From Bacteroides sp. CAG:530 (GTDB lineage: Bacteria; Bacteroidota; Bacteroidia; Bacteroidales; Bacteroidaceae): a stretch of DNA of 8,051 nucleotides. Shown in pieces: positions 6,419 to 8,051 of the stretch. The stretch spans positions 26,483 through 34,533 of the forward strand of contig FR881183.1 in the NCBI GenBank assembly GCA_000434735.1, written 5' to 3'. Within the stretch, counting starts at the first letter, position 1. Every line of letters begins with the position of its first letter. The position numbers and the translations under genes were made by a program. Under the pieces are notes generated by a model. The model was given only the letters and a program-made list of their open reading frames with translations. It was not told the origin of the DNA and ran no database searches.

Positions 6419-6700
6419 GTACGCTCGGCATGAGCATTATCTAACGGATGCAAGTTCCGAGTAAGCCCTAATAGCGAGAATTACATAGCCAAAGGCAAGG
6501 GTGTCCATCGTGAGATGGAATCTGAAAGAAGCCGGCGGCAAACATCTGGCCTGACGTACAGAAACTTCATACAAGGCATATGGCCGTGGGTAAGGTCGCT
6601 ACACAGGCCAAAGCCCGATAACTATTCGGAACGGTCGGTGTAAACGAAGTGGGTATAAGACGGAAAGACAATGCCCTTATCTGAGGAGGATAGTCCGGTA
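6419..6700 (+). mobile_element. Group II intron, 5' RNA fragment (domain I region), no reverse transcriptase
   Basis: The stretch shows the conserved landmarks of the 5' ribozyme part of bacterial group II introns. These are a start GTACGCTCGGCATGAG (consensus begins GTGYG; here the third base is A), then CAAGGGTGTCC, the hairpin CCATC-GTGA-GATGG (6505-6518, GNRA tetraloop), GGAATCTGAAAGAAGCCGG, CGGCAAACATCTGGCCTGA, CAGAAACTTCATACAAGGC, GTAAACGAAGTGG and finally CTTATCTGAGGAGG near 6675-6690. After about 6700 the sequence becomes AT-rich and unlike an intron. No reverse transcriptase/maturase ORF and no domain V or VI follow, so it cannot splice or move by itself. The downstream AAA15 gene begins about 145 bases later. 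It is either a 3'-deleted remnant or, less likely, a retained structured RNA. The call rests on recognition of conserved strings, not on a covariance model. Confidence 0.75.
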
Positions 6701-6784
6701 ACCAAATCATAACTTCAATAAATTGCTATTTGTGTATTTTTGTATTCGTATTATGTAATTTTTCTACAACAATCGCATTTATAG

Positions 6785-6815
6785 TTTATTATATGGGATT
6801 TAATTTGTATTTTTG
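6785..6815 (+). promoter_or_regulatory. Bacteroides-type promoter of the AAA15 gene
   Basis: TATTTTTG at 6808-6815 fits the -7 element TAnnTTTG. TTTA at 6785-6788 is 19 bases ahead, an imperfect -33 TTTG. The likely start of transcription is near 6822, leaving about 20 bases before the ATG at 6844. Identical -7 bases (GTATTTTTGC) drive the divergent operon. Confidence 0.6.
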
Positions 6816-6843
6816 CATCGTAAAACAGATAAAATCAACAATT

Positions 6844-8051
6844 ATGATAGCAGAGTTCAGCATTGAGAACTATTTCTCCATTAAATCGGTTCAGAAAATC
6901 AGTTTTGAACCATCGGCAGATAATTTTATGTCTGATGAATATTCACATGAAGTTAAGGATGGGGTGAGATTGCTGAAAGTGGGCATTATCTATGGTGCCA
7001 ATGCTTCCGGTAAAACGAATATATTAAATGCCATTGAATTTTTCAAGATGCTTGTTTTGAGAATGCCTAAAGACAAGACTGAGAAAACCGGGGTCGTCCC
7101 TTTCATGTTGGATGACACTTCGAGGAACGAAAAGACAAAGACGTCAATGGTATTCTATATCAACCAGTCAAAGTATATCCTCAGTTTTGAATTAGACACA
7201 AAGCATATCTATTCCGAGACATTGATTGTTTATGATTCCATCCGCCCTACCAAGTTGTATAACCGAAGTTATGATGCCACAACAGAGTCCACGACCATCG
7301 ATTTTGGTGTAAATCTAAAAATGACAAAGAAGAGCCAAGATGTGATTTCCGGTAACACAATCAATAATTGCAGTGTGCTTGCCGCATTTGGCAAAAGCAA
7401 CGTGGAACGGACAAGGCTGAATGATGTGTACGATTATTTTGCGAAACAGGTTAAAGCTGTACTAGCTCCTGGTATGCTGCTTTCGGGATATGTCAAATCA
7501 CAATTGGATAAAGACCAGACAGGAGATTTGAAAAAATTCATCTTAAATTTCTTGAAAGCGTCCGATTTCAATATAAAAGATGTAGTATTACACGAAGAGG
7601 AAGAACTGATTACACCTGAATTGGAACAACTGATTCAGAACGCCCCTATTGGTAAAGATGCAAAAGCAGAAATGCTTAGAAAGGGAAAAATTACAAATAC
7701 AGAACTGACCTTCAAACACAAAGCGGGCGATAAAGTATATGATTTGTCGGAAGAATACGAGTCCAATGGCACCATGAGGTTCTTGGGAATGGCGGTGATA
7801 CTGAATTTCCTGTTAAAGACCAATCGGTTTGTGCCCATTGATGAGGTGGAGACAAGTATTCATTATGAACTGCTGGCTTATTTTATAAAAGTTTTTTTGG
7901 CAAACAGCGACGGAACATCACAGATGCTCCTGACAACACATGACATCAATCTTCTCAATGAAGATTTCATTCGCCGTGATACGATATGGTTCACCGACAA
8001 AGACGAACTTGGCGAAACTAAAATTGTGCGTCTTTCTTCTCTTGGACTGCA
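6844..8051 (+). CDS. AAA15-type ATPase (AbiL/RloB-system ATPase-like), open at the window edge
   Basis: The ATG at 6844 opens a frame without stops through base 8051 (402 codons). The N-terminus IAEFSIENYFSIKSVQKISF is the typical beginning of AAA15/COG1106 ATPases. Walker A is GANASGKTN (residues 51-59; K57). The signature-like motif is SNGTMRF (307-313), Walker B is FVPIDEVETSIH (329-340; D333, E334) and the switch histidine is in LLTTHD (H366). All catalytic motifs are present, so the enzyme should be active. A central helical region (about 200-295) replaces the long coiled coil of SMC-type proteins. ATPases of this type commonly pair with a downstream RloB-family protein in abortive-infection or restriction-linked loci. 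The partner here would lie beyond the window, so that pairing is a prediction. It is transcribed divergently from the DUF262 operon and preceded by an intron fragment. Confidence 0.85.
   Translation, partial: MIAEFSIENYFSIKSVQKISFEPSADNFMSDEYSHEVKDGVRLLKVGIIYGANASGKTNILNAIEFFKMLVLRMPKDKTEKTGVVPFMLDDTSRNEKTKTSMVFYINQSKYILSFELDTKHIYSETLIVYDSIRPTKLYNRSYDATTESTTIDFGVNLKMTKKSQDVISGNTINNCSVLAAFGKSNVERTRLNDVYDYFAKQVKAVLAPGMLLSGYVKSQLDKDQTGDLKKFILNFLKASDFNIKDVVLHEEEELITPELEQLIQNAPIGKDAKAEMLRKGKITNTELTFKHKAGDKVYDLSEEYESNGTMRFLGMAVILNFLLKTNRFVPIDEVETSIHYELLAYFIKVFLANSDGTSQMLLTTHDINLLNEDFIRRDTIWFTDKDELGETKIVRLSSLGL

Noticed and set aside
6129..6453. Small open frames on both strands in the intergenic region
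   Set aside because: They overlap the promoter, the palindrome array or the intron fragment and look non-coding.
6419..6700. Riboswitch or retron RNA
   Set aside because: The conserved strings match group II intron domain I, and there is no reverse transcriptase to pair with as a retron.

Overview
The window looks like a piece of a Bacteroidota (probably Bacteroidales) accessory region. The reasons are: two promoters of the Bacteroides type (TTTG about 19 bases ahead of TAnnTTTG), weak or absent Shine-Dalgarno sequences, a left-hand gene block resembling the transfer operon of Bacteroidales conjugative elements, and a group II intron fragment of a type I associate with these genomes. This is read by eye, without database searches.

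Left block (about 1-3430, + strand): tightly packed genes that overlap or abut (ATGA overlap at 1807, TAAATG abutment at 2524-2529, 14-base overlap at 3289). They resemble transfer genes of an integrative conjugative element: a large coiled-coil protein, two small exported proteins and the first residues of a further transfer protein. The block is decayed. An in-frame TGA at 1082-1084 splits the large protein, a one-base loss near 2911-2913 splits the second exported protein, and the last gene is cut off near 3424-3430.

Junction block (about 3430-3990): no convincing gene. It holds short direct and inverted repeats and a GTANNTTTGC sequence, which is both the published CTnDOT-type attachment core and the Bacteroides -7 promoter element. 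It looks like the end of a mobile element or a recombination scar.

Central block (3951-6139, - strand, more AT-rich): a two-gene operon behind a well-formed promoter. The first gene encodes a DUF262 (ParB/Srx-like) protein and the second an AAA ATPase. They overlap by 8 bases. The ATPase has lost its C-terminal half right at the junction block. DUF262 proteins are common in anti-phage and restriction-linked loci, so this was probably a defence cassette.

Right block (6140-8051): an intergenic stretch with a stem-loop, three palindromes spaced exactly 16 bases apart, a terminator-like hairpin, and the 5' RNA part of a group II intron that lacks any reverse transcriptase or 3' end. After its own TAnnTTTG promoter comes an AAA15-type ATPase on the + strand, open to the window edge. 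It resembles the ATPase half of two-gene abortive-infection systems (AbiL/RloB type). The overall picture is a defence cargo region spliced into a broken conjugative element, with at least three recombination junctions.
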